A stretch of 44,069 nucleotides of DNA from Verrucomicrobiia bacterium. Lineage in GTDB: Bacteria; Verrucomicrobiota; Verrucomicrobiia; Limisphaerales; DSYF01. This document shows, one piece after another, positions 15,771 through 23,989 of the stretch. The DNA lies in assembly GCA_035765895.1 (NCBI GenBank), contig DASTWL010000052.1, positions 1-44,069 of the forward strand, read 5' to 3'. The notes beneath the pieces are model-generated. The model saw nothing but the letters and a program-made list of their open reading frames with translations, ran no database searches and had not been told where the DNA came from. Every line of letters starts with the position of its first letter. Position 1 is the stretch's first letter. The position numbers and the translations under genes are program-made.

Positions 15771-18700
15771 GGCGTTGTCGAAGCGGTTTGGGACTGCGGT
15801 TTGTGATGCCGGTGCAGGAAGCTGAAAACGACCGGCACGAAAAACAGGGTTGCGATGGTGGCGAACACCAGTCCGCCGATCACGGCGCGGCCAAGCGGCG
15901 CGTTCTGTTCGCCGCCCTCGCCGAGGCCGAGGCTCATGGGCGCCATGCCGATGACCATCGCCAGCGCGGTCATTAACACGGGCCGGATGCGTTGGACGCC
16001 GGCATCGAGCGCCGCAGCGACGGGCGCCATGCCGCGTTCCAGGTTTTCCCGGGCGAACGAAATGACGAGCACCGAGTTGGCCGTGGCCACGCCAAGGCTC
16101 ATGATGGCGCCCATCAGCGCCGGCACGCTCAGGGTCGTTTGCGTGAGGAACAGTCCCCATACCACACCCGCCAGTGCCGCCGGCAGCGCCGTGATGATGA
16201 TGAACGGATCCAGCCAGCTCTGGAAATTCACCACGAGCAGGAAGTAAATGAGCACGATGGCCATCACCAGGCCGATGCCAAGGCCGAAATAGCTGGTGCG
16301 CATCGTCTCGGCCTGGCCGCGCAGGACGATGCTGCTGCCGCGGGGCAGATCTTTCTTGAGCTTTTCCACGAGAGGCTGAAGGTCGTTCAACACGCCGCCG
16401 AGGTCCCGCCCGTCCACGCCGCCGTAAATGTCGATGACCGGCACCACGTCGTAGTGCGAAACCACCGGCGGCACTTCGACGCGCTTGAGGCGGGCGACGT
16501 TCGCGAGAATCTGGCCGTTGGCCGCGCCGGGCAGGCTGGCGCTGATGGGCATGGCGTTGAGCTGCTGCACTGAATTGATGGCGTATTCCGGCGCGCGGAC
16601 GTTGATGAGGTATTGCACGCCCACATTCGGATTGAGCCAGAACGCGGGCTGCACCTGACTGCTGCCGCTCAGGCCAAGCAACACCGAGTTCGCCACGTTT
16701 TGCTCCGTCAGGCCCAGTCCCGCGGCCTTGACGCGGTCCACCTCGACGTTGAACTGCGGCAGGTTGTTCGGTTGTTGGACCCGCACGTCCACGGCGCCGG
16801 GAACCCTTTTGATTTCCTCGGCGAGCCGCACGGCCAGGGCGCGGTTGCTGACCTGGTCGCGCCCGACGATCTGCACGTCGAACGGCGCGGGCAGGCTGAA
16901 GTTCAGCGTCTGGCTCACGATGTCCGCGGGCAGGAAGTAAAACAAGGTGCCGGGGAATTCGCGGTTCAGGCGCTCGCGCAATTCGCGGACGTAATTCTCG
17001 GTCGGCGCGTGGCCAGGCTTCAACGTCACCAGCACGTCGGCGTCACCCGGTCCAATCACGCCGCTGGTGTTGTAACTCAGATTGATCGAGGAGTTCGGGA
17101 TGCCGATGTTGTCCAGGATGCCGCCGATTTCGCGGGCGGGGACCACTTGGTGGATCACTGCGTTCACTTCGCCGGCGAGGCGTTCGGTTTCCTCGATGCG
17201 CGTGCCCGTCGGGGCGCGCAGGTGCAGCAGAAACTGGCCCGTGTCCACGCTCGGAAAGAAGTTGCGGCCGAGGAATTCCGTCAGCAGCCACGAGCCGGCG
17301 CACAGCGCGAGAAAGAACAGGGCAAAGGATTTCCGGTGCGCGAAGCAACTGGCCAGCAACGCGCGATACCCGCGGCGGAAGTGTTCAAAGCCGCTTTCGA
17401 ACCCGCGCTGGAGCCGCACAAAAGGACGCACCCACCACGGCGACCGGGATTCGTCGATGTGTTCCCCGTGCAATTGCACGTTCCGATAGAACCACATCAC
17501 CAGCGTCGGCAGCAGCGTCCGGGAAATCGCGTAGCTCGCGAGCATCGCGAACACGACCGCCTCGGCCAGCGGCACGAACAAATACCGCGCAACCCCGGTG
17601 AGGAAGAACATCGGCACGAACACGATGCAGATGCAGAGCGTCGAGACGAACGCCGGCATCGCGATTTCCTGCGAACCTACCATGATCGCGTCTTCCAACG
17701 GCTGTCCGGTGGCCATGTGCCGGTGGATGTTTTCAATCGCGACCGTGGCGTCGTCCACCAGAATGCCCACCGCCAGTGCCAGACCGCCGAGCGTCATCAG
17801 GTTGATGGTTTCGCCGAGCGCGCTCAATGTGGCGATGGAGCAAAGCACGGCCAGCGGAATGGACAGGGCGATGATGAACGTGCTGCGCCACGAACCGAGG
17901 AACAGCAGGATCATGGCGGCGGTCAGCGCGGCGGCGATGATGCCTTCGCGCAGCACACCGTTGATGGCCGCGCGCACGAACAGCGACTGGTCGGCGAATT
18001 CCTTCACCTGCAAATCCGGCGGCTGGGCGGCCATGACGCGGGGCAGGGCGGCCTTCACGCCCTTCACCACGTCGAGCGTCGAGGCGTTGCCCGCCTTCAT
18101 GATGGTGAGCAGCGCGCCGCGGACGCCGTCCTGCCGCACCGCGTTCTGCTGCGGCGTGTAACCGTCATGCACCTGGGCGACGTCGCTCAGGTGCATGGTC
18201 GCGCCGCCCACGACCTTGATCGGGAGGTGGTTCAAATCATCGATCAGGCGCGCGTTGGAATCCACGGTAACGCTGAATTCCGTGGAGCCAATCTTGGCGG
18301 TGCCGCTGGGGAGGATGAGGTTTTGCGCGTTGATCGCGCCCACCACTTCCTGCGGGAGAATGTTCTTTGCCTTCAACGCCGGCAGGTTCAAATCCACGGA
18401 GACCACGCGTGATTTGCCGCCGTAAGGCCACGGGATCATGGCGCCGCGCACGGTGGAGAGGCCGACGCGGACCTGGTTGGCCGTGGCGTCGAAGAGTTCC
18501 TGTTCGGACATTTTCGGGCTGCTGAAGCTATATTGCGAAATCGGCACCGTGGAGGCGCTGTATTGAATGATCAACGGCGGCTGCATGCCGGGCGGCATCT
18601 GGCGCAGAATCGTCTGGGCGCCGGCGGTGATTTGCGCGACGGCGGTGTCCACCGACGAGCCGGGCTGGAGGAACACCTTGACCACGCTGATGCCGTTGTA

Positions 18701-18955
18701 GGAGGTGGACTCGATGTGCTCGATGTTGTTGACGGTAACCGTCAGGATGCGTTCGTGCGCGTAGGTGATGCGTTGCTCGACCTGCTTGGCGTCGAGGCCG
18801 GTGTATTGCCAGATGATGCTGACGACCGGGATGTTGATGGCCGGAAAAATGTCCGTCGGCGTCCGGAGCAGGATCAGCGGCGTCAGCAGCACCAACAACA
18901 ACGCCGCCACGACGAACGTGTAGGGCCGGCGCAATGCCAATCGAACAATCCACAT
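15767..18955 (-). CDS. RND-family efflux pump, inner-membrane transporter
   Basis: A 1062-residue proton-driven RND permease (AcrB/HAE-1-like, or a close relative) with twelve expected membrane segments and two large periplasmic loops. The start MWIVRLALRRPYTFVVAALL is typical. The TM4 proton-relay pair is D401-D402 in LALAVGILVDDATVAIENIH. The hydrophobic block GSWRSTFIIALSIPLAVLCS and the C-terminal ALMTALAMVIGMAPMSLG-type segment (here PVLMTALAMVIGMAPMSLGL) fit the family. It is the first gene of the pump operon, followed by adaptor and channel through 4-nt overlaps. A TetR regulator gene lies just upstream, with an operator-like palindrome in the gap. The substrate (drug, solvent or lipid) cannot be predicted. 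Confidence 0.95.
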   Translation of the reverse strand: MWIVRLALRRPYTFVVAALLLVLLTPLILLRTPTDIFPAINIPVVSIIWQYTGLDAKQVEQRITYAHERILTVTVNNIEHIESTSYNGISVVKVFLQPGSSVDTAVAQITAGAQTILRQMPPGMQPPLIIQYSASTVPISQYSFSSPKMSEQELFDATANQVRVGLSTVRGAMIPWPYGGKSRVVSVDLNLPALKAKNILPQEVVGAINAQNLILPSGTAKIGSTEFSVTVDSNARLIDDLNHLPIKVVGGATMHLSDVAQVHDGYTPQQNAVRQDGVRGALLTIMKAGNASTLDVVKGVKAALPRVMAAQPPDLQVKEFADQSLFVRAAINGVLREGIIAAALTAAMILLFLGSWRSTFIIALSIPLAVLCSIATLSALGETINLMTLGGLALAVGILVDDATVAIENIHRHMATGQPLEDAIMVGSQEIAMPAFVSTLCICIVFVPMFFLTGVARYLFVPLAEAVVFAMLASYAISRTLLPTLVMWFYRNVQLHGEHIDESRSPWWVRPFVRLQRGFESGFEHFRRGYRALLASCFAHRKSFALFFLALCAGSWLLTEFLGRNFFPSVDTGQFLLHLRAPTGTRIEETERLAGEVNAVIHQVVPAREIGGILDNIGIPNSSINLSYNTSGVIGPGDADVLVTLKPGHAPTENYVRELRERLNREFPGTLFYFLPADIVSQTLNFSLPAPFDVQIVGRDQVSNRALAVRLAEEIKRVPGAVDVRVQQPNNLPQFNVEVDRVKAAGLGLTEQNVANSVLLGLSGSSQVQPAFWLNPNVGVQYLINVRAPEYAINSVQQLNAMPISASLPGAANGQILANVARLKRVEVPPVVSHYDVVPVIDIYGGVDGRDLGGVLNDLQPLVEKLKKDLPRGSSIVLRGQAETMRTSYFGLGIGLVMAIVLIYFLLVVNFQSWLDPFIIITALPAALAGVVWGLFLTQTTLSVPALMGAIMSLGVATANSVLVISFARENLERGMAPVAAALDAGVQRIRPVLMTALAMVIGMAPMSLGLGEGGEQNAPLGRAVIGGLVFATIATLFFVPVVFSFLHRHHKPQSQTASTTP

Positions 18956-18980
18956 ACAATCTCTTTACGGCTTTGGGTTA

Positions 18981-18995
18981 ACTGACCGGTCAAAT
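18981..18995. promoter_or_regulatory. Probable TetR operator before the RND operon
   Basis: ACTGACCGGTCAAAT, built around the perfect 10-bp palindrome TGACCGGTCA, lies 26 nt upstream of the pump start. It matches the site before the tetR-like gene at 14 of 15 positions. On the minus strand the site contains TTGACC, a possible -35 box, so binding would block the promoter. Confidence 0.75.
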
Positions 18996-19045
18996 AAACA
19001 GCGGTTGGATGCTCCCGTTTGGTTTTAATCCGGGGAAAAGGACCG

Positions 19046-19651
19046 TCACGCGGTGACCGCGCGGGCGCCAATCAGGTCCATGACGGTTGGCTCCAGGTCG
19101 CGCAACAGCCCGAGGTCATTGCGGATCTTGGCGTGGAGCAGGAAACCGAGCGCGGTCGAGTAAACGCGGGTGGCAGTCACCTGCGGATCGGCCACGTCAA
19201 TCAGCCCCTGACGTTGCGCATCCGCGAGGGCGCTTTCAACGTAGCGAATGGTGCGCTCCACCAGTTCCTGGGTCTTGGCGCGGATTTTTTCCTCCTGCGT
19301 GGCCAGTTCAGTGCCGAGGCTGCCGTAGGGACAGCCGCACACGCTGCCATACTTTTCGGCCCGTTTTTTCTGGCGTTTCTGAATGTAGGCGCACCAACGT
19401 TCGAGGCGCTCCAAGGGCGGCACCTGTGCCGAAAAAATCTGATCCAGCTCCGGCTGCTTCTCGCGCCAGTGCTCCTCGTAGGCCGCCACGGCGAGGTCGG
19501 CCTTGGATGGGAAGTAATGGTAAAAGCTGCCCTTGTTGACGTCCGCCCGCTCGCAAATTTGGTCCACACTCACCGCGCCGTAGCTCTGGTTCCAAATGAG
19601 GTCGAACCCCACCTGCAACAACCGTTCCTTGGCGTCACTCGTGCGTCCCAT
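19046..19651 (-). CDS. TetR/AcrR-family repressor of the RND operon
   Basis: A 201-residue TetR regulator. The N-terminal HTH is ERLLQVGFDLIWNQSYGAVS followed by the recognition helix region NKGSFYHYFPSKADLAVAAY. The ligand-binding half has the VCGCPYGSLGTELATQEEKI block seen in the TetR_C_19-like/YcdC-like subgroup. It is transcribed in the same direction as the pump operon, 90 nt upstream of it. Nearly identical palindromes sit before both genes, implying autoregulation plus repression of the pump until an inducer binds. The cysteines in CGCP might sense a reactive ligand, but that is speculative. Confidence 0.93.
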   Translation of the reverse strand: MGRTSDAKERLLQVGFDLIWNQSYGAVSVDQICERADVNKGSFYHYFPSKADLAVAAYEEHWREKQPELDQIFSAQVPPLERLERWCAYIQKRQKKRAEKYGSVCGCPYGSLGTELATQEEKIRAKTQELVERTIRYVESALADAQRQGLIDVADPQVTATRVYSTALGFLLHAKIRNDLGLLRDLEPTVMDLIGARAVTA

Positions 19652-19709
19652 AAAGTCGCGTCAGCTCTTTTTGATCCATGGACCCACCCTGTTTTGGCGG
19701 GCGCGACGC

Positions 19710-19740
19710 AAAATACGCAAATTGACTGAACGGTCAAATT
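19710..19740 (-). promoter_or_regulatory. Promoter and operator of the tetR-like gene
   Basis: On the minus strand TTGACC (19737-19732), a 16-nt spacer and TATTTT (19715-19710) resemble a sigma-70 promoter. The operator-like ACTGAACGGTCAAAT (19725-19739), within an inverted repeat AATTGAC/GTCAAATT, overlaps the -35 box, as expected for autorepression. Confidence 0.65.
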
Positions 19741-19742
19741 AA

Positions 19743-19761
19743 AATCGCAAAAAGTGCGATT
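19743..19761 (-). terminator. Possible terminator of prfC
   Basis: A 7-bp stem AATCGCA/TGCGATT with a 5-nt loop. On the minus strand it is followed by TTTTAATTT, about 40 nt after the prfC stop codon. The stem is short and AT-rich, so strength is doubtful. Confidence 0.45.
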
Positions 19762-19799
19762 AGCGCCGGTGGAGTCCGTTTTGCCCGGGGAAAATTACG

Positions 19800-21401
19800 T
19801 TACTCCCGCGCCGTTTGCACCGGCAACGCGGAGAGGATCACGCCTTTGTTGGTCTCGCCGAAGTAGTTCGCGGACCATTCGTTGGCGAACAGGATCACGG
19901 GGTTTTTGCCGATGTCGTAGGCGAACTTCGCGCCACTGGGCACGGTGAGGCCATCCAGCGCCTCCTCGCTGATGTCCGGCGGCAACCAGCGGACGACATT
20001 CCACGGCGCGGCTTCCAGACGTGACTCGGCGCCGTATTCGCTTTCGAGCCGGTATTGCACGACCTCGAATTGCAGCGGACCGACGGCCGCCAGCAGCGGT
20101 GTTTTAACCGCCGAGTTGCGCAGATAAAGCGCCTGGATGACGCCTTCCTGCAACAATTGGTCCAGTCCTTGGCGGAATTGTTTGAACTTGGCGGTGTTTG
20201 GGTTGTGCAGGTAGCTGAACGCTTCGGGCGTGAAGCGCGGGATTTCCTTGTAGATAATCTTCGGGTCGGTCGTGAGTGTGTCACCGATGCCAAAGCTGTC
20301 ATGGCCGACGAGCCCGATGACGTCGCCGGGGAAGGCTTCATCCACGGTTTCGCGGTCGTTGCCGAAAATTTTGTGCGAACTGGAGAGGCGCACCTTTTTC
20401 TCGCTGCGCGAGTGGTGCACGGTCATGTCGCGCTCGAACTTGCCGGAGCACACGCGGATGAAGGCGATGCGGTCGCGGTGCTTGGGATCCATGTTTGCCT
20501 GAATCTTGAAAATGAACCCGCTGAAGTGCGGATGCTCGGGCGAAATCTCGATGCCCGCCATGACGCGGGGTTTCGGCGGCGGGGAATGTCTCAGAAAGCC
20601 ATCCAGGAGCAACTGCACGCCGAAATTGTTGATGCCGCTGCCGAAGAAAACCGGCGTGGTCTTGCCCGCGAGGACGGCGGCTTCGTCGAATTCGTGGCCG
20701 GCGAGTTCGAGCATGTCGAGTTCCTCCACCGTGCGCCGGTAGGTTTCCTCGTCGAGGCGTTCGCGAATGAGCGGGGCGTCGATGCCGCCGACTTCGACGG
20801 GCGCGCGATATTGGCCGCCGACCGTGCGTTCGAAGAGGTGCATCAGCTTCGTATGCCGGTCGTAAACGCCCTGAAACTCGAAGCCGTTGCCGATCGGCCA
20901 GTTCACCGGAAACGCGCCGATGCCCAGCACGCGCTCGAGTTCATCAATCAGCTCCAGCGGGTTTTTCATCGGCCGGTCGCACTTGTTCATGAAGGTGAAG
21001 ATCGGCACGCCGCGCTGGCGGCAGACCTCGAACAATTTGCGCGTCTGCGGCTCGATGCCTTTGGCGGAATCAATCACCATCACGACGGAATCCACGGCGG
21101 TCAGCACGCGGTAGGTGTCCTCGGAGAAATCCTTGTGACCGGGCGTGTCGAGCAGGTTGATGCGGTAGCCGTCGTAGTCGAACTGGAGCACCGTCGAGCT
21201 GATGGAGATGCCACGCTTCTTTTCGAGTTCCATCCAGTCGGACGTGGTGGCGCGCTGGTTCTTGCGCGCGGTTACCGAGCCGGCGAGCTGCACGGCGCCG
21301 CCGTAAAGCAGGAGCTTTTCCGTCAACGTCGTTTTGCCCGCGTCCGGATGCGAGATGATGGCGAACGTGCGCCGTTTTTGGATTTCTTTGGCAATATCCA
21401 C
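19800..21401 (-). CDS. prfC: Peptide chain release factor 3
   Basis: A translational GTPase that recycles class I release factors after peptide release. The G motifs are clear: G1 SHPDAGKTT (17-25), switch region RATTSDWMELEKKRGISIS, G3 DTPGHKDF (85-92) and G4 NKCDR (139-143). Domains II/III and the RF3-specific C-terminal block (VVQYRLESEYGAESRLE) follow. With a GTG start at 21401 the protein is 533 residues, about the size of the E. coli factor, and begins DIAKEIQKRRTFAIISHPDA, as family members do. A TTG 37 codons upstream gives an unconserved extension and is rejected. It lies 129 nt downstream of the kinase array, probably as a separate unit. Confidence 0.95.
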   Translation of the reverse strand: MDIAKEIQKRRTFAIISHPDAGKTTLTEKLLLYGGAVQLAGSVTARKNQRATTSDWMELEKKRGISISSTVLQFDYDGYRINLLDTPGHKDFSEDTYRVLTAVDSVVMVIDSAKGIEPQTRKLFEVCRQRGVPIFTFMNKCDRPMKNPLELIDELERVLGIGAFPVNWPIGNGFEFQGVYDRHTKLMHLFERTVGGQYRAPVEVGGIDAPLIRERLDEETYRRTVEELDMLELAGHEFDEAAVLAGKTTPVFFGSGINNFGVQLLLDGFLRHSPPPKPRVMAGIEISPEHPHFSGFIFKIQANMDPKHRDRIAFIRVCSGKFERDMTVHHSRSEKKVRLSSSHKIFGNDRETVDEAFPGDVIGLVGHDSFGIGDTLTTDPKIIYKEIPRFTPEAFSYLHNPNTAKFKQFRQGLDQLLQEGVIQALYLRNSAVKTPLLAAVGPLQFEVVQYRLESEYGAESRLEAAPWNVVRWLPPDISEEALDGLTVPSGAKFAYDIGKNPVILFANEWSANYFGETNKGVILSALPVQTARE

Positions 21402-21530
21402 AACAAAGGCGGACAGGATAGCCTTTCCGCGCACCGGAACAAGCCGGGAAAGAACGGCCGGGCAGGGACAGCCGGGGCTTCGCTTCGGCTCCGCGACGGC
21501 GGTGGCAGGCAACCGGGCGCGTGCGCCGCT

Positions 21531-23600
21531 TCAGCGCGGGCCGGTTTCCTGGAGCACGTCGTGAATTTTTTGGAGCAGCGCCTCGGCGGTGTAGGGCTTG
21601 GCCACGAAATGGCAGATGCCGTTGTTCATGGCGCGGGCCACCACGGCGTTGTCAGCCAGGCCGCTCGAACCCACGATGGCCACGGTGGGATTGATGGCCC
21701 GCAGCGCGGTGATGGTGGCGGGGCCGTCCATCACAGGCATGGCCATGTCGGTCAGGACGAGGGCGACTTTGGCCCGGTGTTTCGCGTAAAGGGACACCGC
21801 TTCGGCGCCGTTGGCCGCGACCAGCACCTGATAACCGAACCGTTCAAGCGTCGATTGCGCCACGCGGCGGATGTTTTCCTCGTCGTCCACGACCAGCACC
21901 GTTTCTCCTTTTCCGTGGGGCGGGCCGGCCTTGTCCGTGGGAGTGGGGTCAGCGACTGGTGTGGTGCCTTCGATGGGGAAATAGACCTTGAACTTGGTGC
22001 CGTTGCCCGGCTCGCTGTAAAGGTTGATGAAGCCGTTGTGGCTTTTCACGATGGTCAGGGTCGTGGAAAGCCCCAGGCCCGTGCCGTTGCCGAGCGGCTT
22101 GGTGGTGAAGAACGGCTCGAAAATCTTGTCGCGAATTTCCGGCGGGATGCCGATGCCCGTGTCGGCGACCTTGACCATGACGTAGGGGCCGGGTTTGCCT
22201 TCGGGGTGCATGCCGGCGTAAACCTCGTCCAGCACCACGTTCTCCAGCGTCACCGTCAACCGGCCGCCGTCGGGCATGGCGTCCCGCGCGTTGACGCAGA
22301 GGTTCATGAGCACCTGGTGCAATTGGGTGGGATCGCCCGGCACCGGCCAGAGGTCGCGGCCGGTGTGCAGGGTGAACTCGATCTGCTTGGGAAACGTTTC
22401 GCGGATGATTTTCTGAATGTCCTGCCCGATATGCCGAAGGTTGACGGCCACGCGCTGGCCCTCCATGCCGCGCGCGAAGGAGAGCACCTGCCGGACGAGG
22501 TCGGCGCCGCGTTGCGCGCAGGATTGGAGCGTGCGCAGGAGTGAACGTCCCTCCTCGTCCGTCACCTTGGTCTGGAGCATCTGAACCGACATCATGATCG
22601 GCGCCAGCACGTTGTTTAAATCGTGCGCGATGCCGCCGGCCAGCGTGCCGATGCTTTCCATGCGTTGCGTGCGGAGGAAATGCTCCTCCAGGATTTTGCG
22701 CTCGGTGATGTCGGCGGTGACGGCGATGAAATACTTGGGCGCGCCGGTTTCGTCGCGCAGCAGGCTGATGACCACGTTGACCCACACGTTGGAGCCGTTC
22801 TTGCGCTGGTAGCGCTTTTCGGTTGTGAACGTGTGTTGGCGGCCGGCGAGCATGGCCCGGCGCGCGGCGTCGCTTTCGGCCTGGGTTTCGGACGCGCTCA
22901 AGTCGAGGAAGGTGCGTTCGAGGAGCTCCTCGCGCGTGTAGCCGGTGATTTCGCAGAGCTTGTCGTTCACGCGCAGCAGCCGGCCGTCGAGGTCCACGTG
23001 GGAAATGCCCACGGCGGCCTGCTCGAAGGTGGCGCGAAAGCGTTCCTCGCTCTCCCGCAGCCGCTCCTCCGCCGCCTGCCGGCCGGCAATGTCCTGCTGG
23101 AGGGCGCGGTTGCTCTCCTCCAGCTGGAGCGTTTTTTCCTCGAGCTTGCGAATGAGGGTCTCGCTGTAGTTCTTGAGCAATTCCTTTTCATCCCCGGGCG
23201 CGGGCGTCGGGGCGGCGGGCCGGGGGGCGGTCGGCCGGTCCTGCACCTCGCGGAGTCGGGCGAGAAACGCGTCCGGCTCGGCGGGCTTCAGGATGAAGGC
23301 GTCCGCGCCCAAACTGAGCGCGAGCCGTTCGTCCTCGGGCTCCGTGTAGGTGGCGGTATAGACGATGAAGGGGATTTGCTTCAGCCGTGGATCGGCCTTC
23401 CAGTGGCGCAGCAGCGTGTAGCCGTCCATCACCGGCATGAGCAGGTCCGAGATGGCCACGTCCGGCGGATTTTGCCGCGCCTTGACCAGGGCTTCCGCGC
23501 CGTGGCGGGCCGCTTCGACGGCAAAGCCGTGGCCGCCCAGCAGCGCCTGCAGGTAGTAGAGGTTGTCCTCCTTGTCATCAACAATCAGGACGCGCGTCAT
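21531..23600 (-). CDS. Hybrid histidine kinase, REC-PAS-HisKA-HATPase-REC
   Basis: A 689-residue soluble hybrid kinase, last gene of the Kai-linked array. An N-terminal receiver (1-118, phospho-acceptor D52 in [11 protein letters not shown]) is followed by a coiled coil (about 138-185), a PAS domain (185-300), HisKA with H326 in GGIAHDLNN, a HATPase with [10 protein letters not shown] and [10 protein letters not shown], and a C-terminal receiver from about 566 ([13 protein letters not shown]). A receiver at each end suggests phosphate both enters and leaves by relay. The kinase core and last receiver closely resemble those of the 2035-residue kinase in the same array. It overlaps the preceding lone receiver gene by ATGA. 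There is no membrane segment. Confidence 0.93.
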   Translation of the reverse strand: MTRVLIVDDKEDNLYYLQALLGGHGFAVEAARHGAEALVKARQNPPDVAISDLLMPVMDGYTLLRHWKADPRLKQIPFIVYTATYTEPEDERLALSLGADAFILKPAEPDAFLARLREVQDRPTAPRPAAPTPAPGDEKELLKNYSETLIRKLEEKTLQLEESNRALQQDIAGRQAAEERLRESEERFRATFEQAAVGISHVDLDGRLLRVNDKLCEITGYTREELLERTFLDLSASETQAESDAARRAMLAGRQHTFTTEKRYQRKNGSNVWVNVVISLLRDETGAPKYFIAVTADITERKILEEHFLRTQRMESIGTLAGGIAHDLNNVLAPIMMSVQMLQTKVTDEEGRSLLRTLQSCAQRGADLVRQVLSFARGMEGQRVAVNLRHIGQDIQKIIRETFPKQIEFTLHTGRDLWPVPGDPTQLHQVLMNLCVNARDAMPDGGRLTVTLENVVLDEVYAGMHPEGKPGPYVMVKVADTGIGIPPEIRDKIFEPFFTTKPLGNGTGLGLSTTLTIVKSHNGFINLYSEPGNGTKFKVYFPIEGTTPVADPTPTDKAGPPHGKGETVLVVDDEENIRRVAQSTLERFGYQVLVAANGAEAVSLYAKHRAKVALVLTDMAMPVMDGPATITALRAINPTVAIVGSSGLADNAVVARAMNNGICHFVAKPYTAEALLQKIHDVLQETGPR

Positions 23601-23989
23601 AAAGCATTCGGGGAGCCGGGTGAGGGGAAACCGATGCGTTCGATTTCCGCAATGAAGGTTTCCGGGTTGATCGGTTTTTCAATGTAGCCATTGCAGCCGG
23701 CGGCGAGGGATTTCTCCCGGTCGCCCACCATCGCGTAGGAGGTGACGGCGATGATCGGAATGCGGTCGAGCGCCGCAATCTCCCGCAACGCGCGCGCCAC
23801 GGCGTAGCCATCCATGCGCGGGAGTTGAATGTCGAGCAGGATGAGATCCGGCGGGGATGCCTGCGCGAGCGCGATCCCCCGCAGCCCGTCCGGCGCCGCC
23901 ACGACGCGGTAGCCGTGCTGCTCCAGCAGGTAGGTGGCGAGGTAACGGTTCTGATCGTTGTCTTCAATCAACAGGACGGTGCGGTTCAT
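23597..23989 (-). CDS. Single-domain response regulator (DivK-like)
   Basis: A 130-residue stand-alone receiver: MNRTVLLIEDNDQNRYLATY, phospho-acceptor Asp in LILLDIQLPRMDG, Thr in AVTSYAM and Lys in IEKPINPETF. It has no output domain, so it would act as a phosphate shuttle or sink between kinases of the array, or by protein contact as DivK does. It is coupled by ATGA overlaps on both sides (the GAF/PAS kinase upstream and the REC-PAS kinase downstream), which argues that its stoichiometry with these kinases matters. Confidence 0.94.
   Translation of the reverse strand: MNRTVLLIEDNDQNRYLATYLLEQHGYRVVAAPDGLRGIALAQASPPDLILLDIQLPRMDGYAVARALREIAALDRIPIIAVTSYAMVGDREKSLAAGCNGYIEKPINPETFIAEIERIGFPSPGSPNAL

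Noticed and set aside
20055-22544. An 829-codon open frame on the plus strand
   Set aside because: It runs antisense through prfC and a hybrid kinase, has His/Gly/Ala-rich shadow composition and no family motif. Similar long plus-strand frames at 26763-29255 and 33253-35166 have the same cause: high GC at the third codon position.
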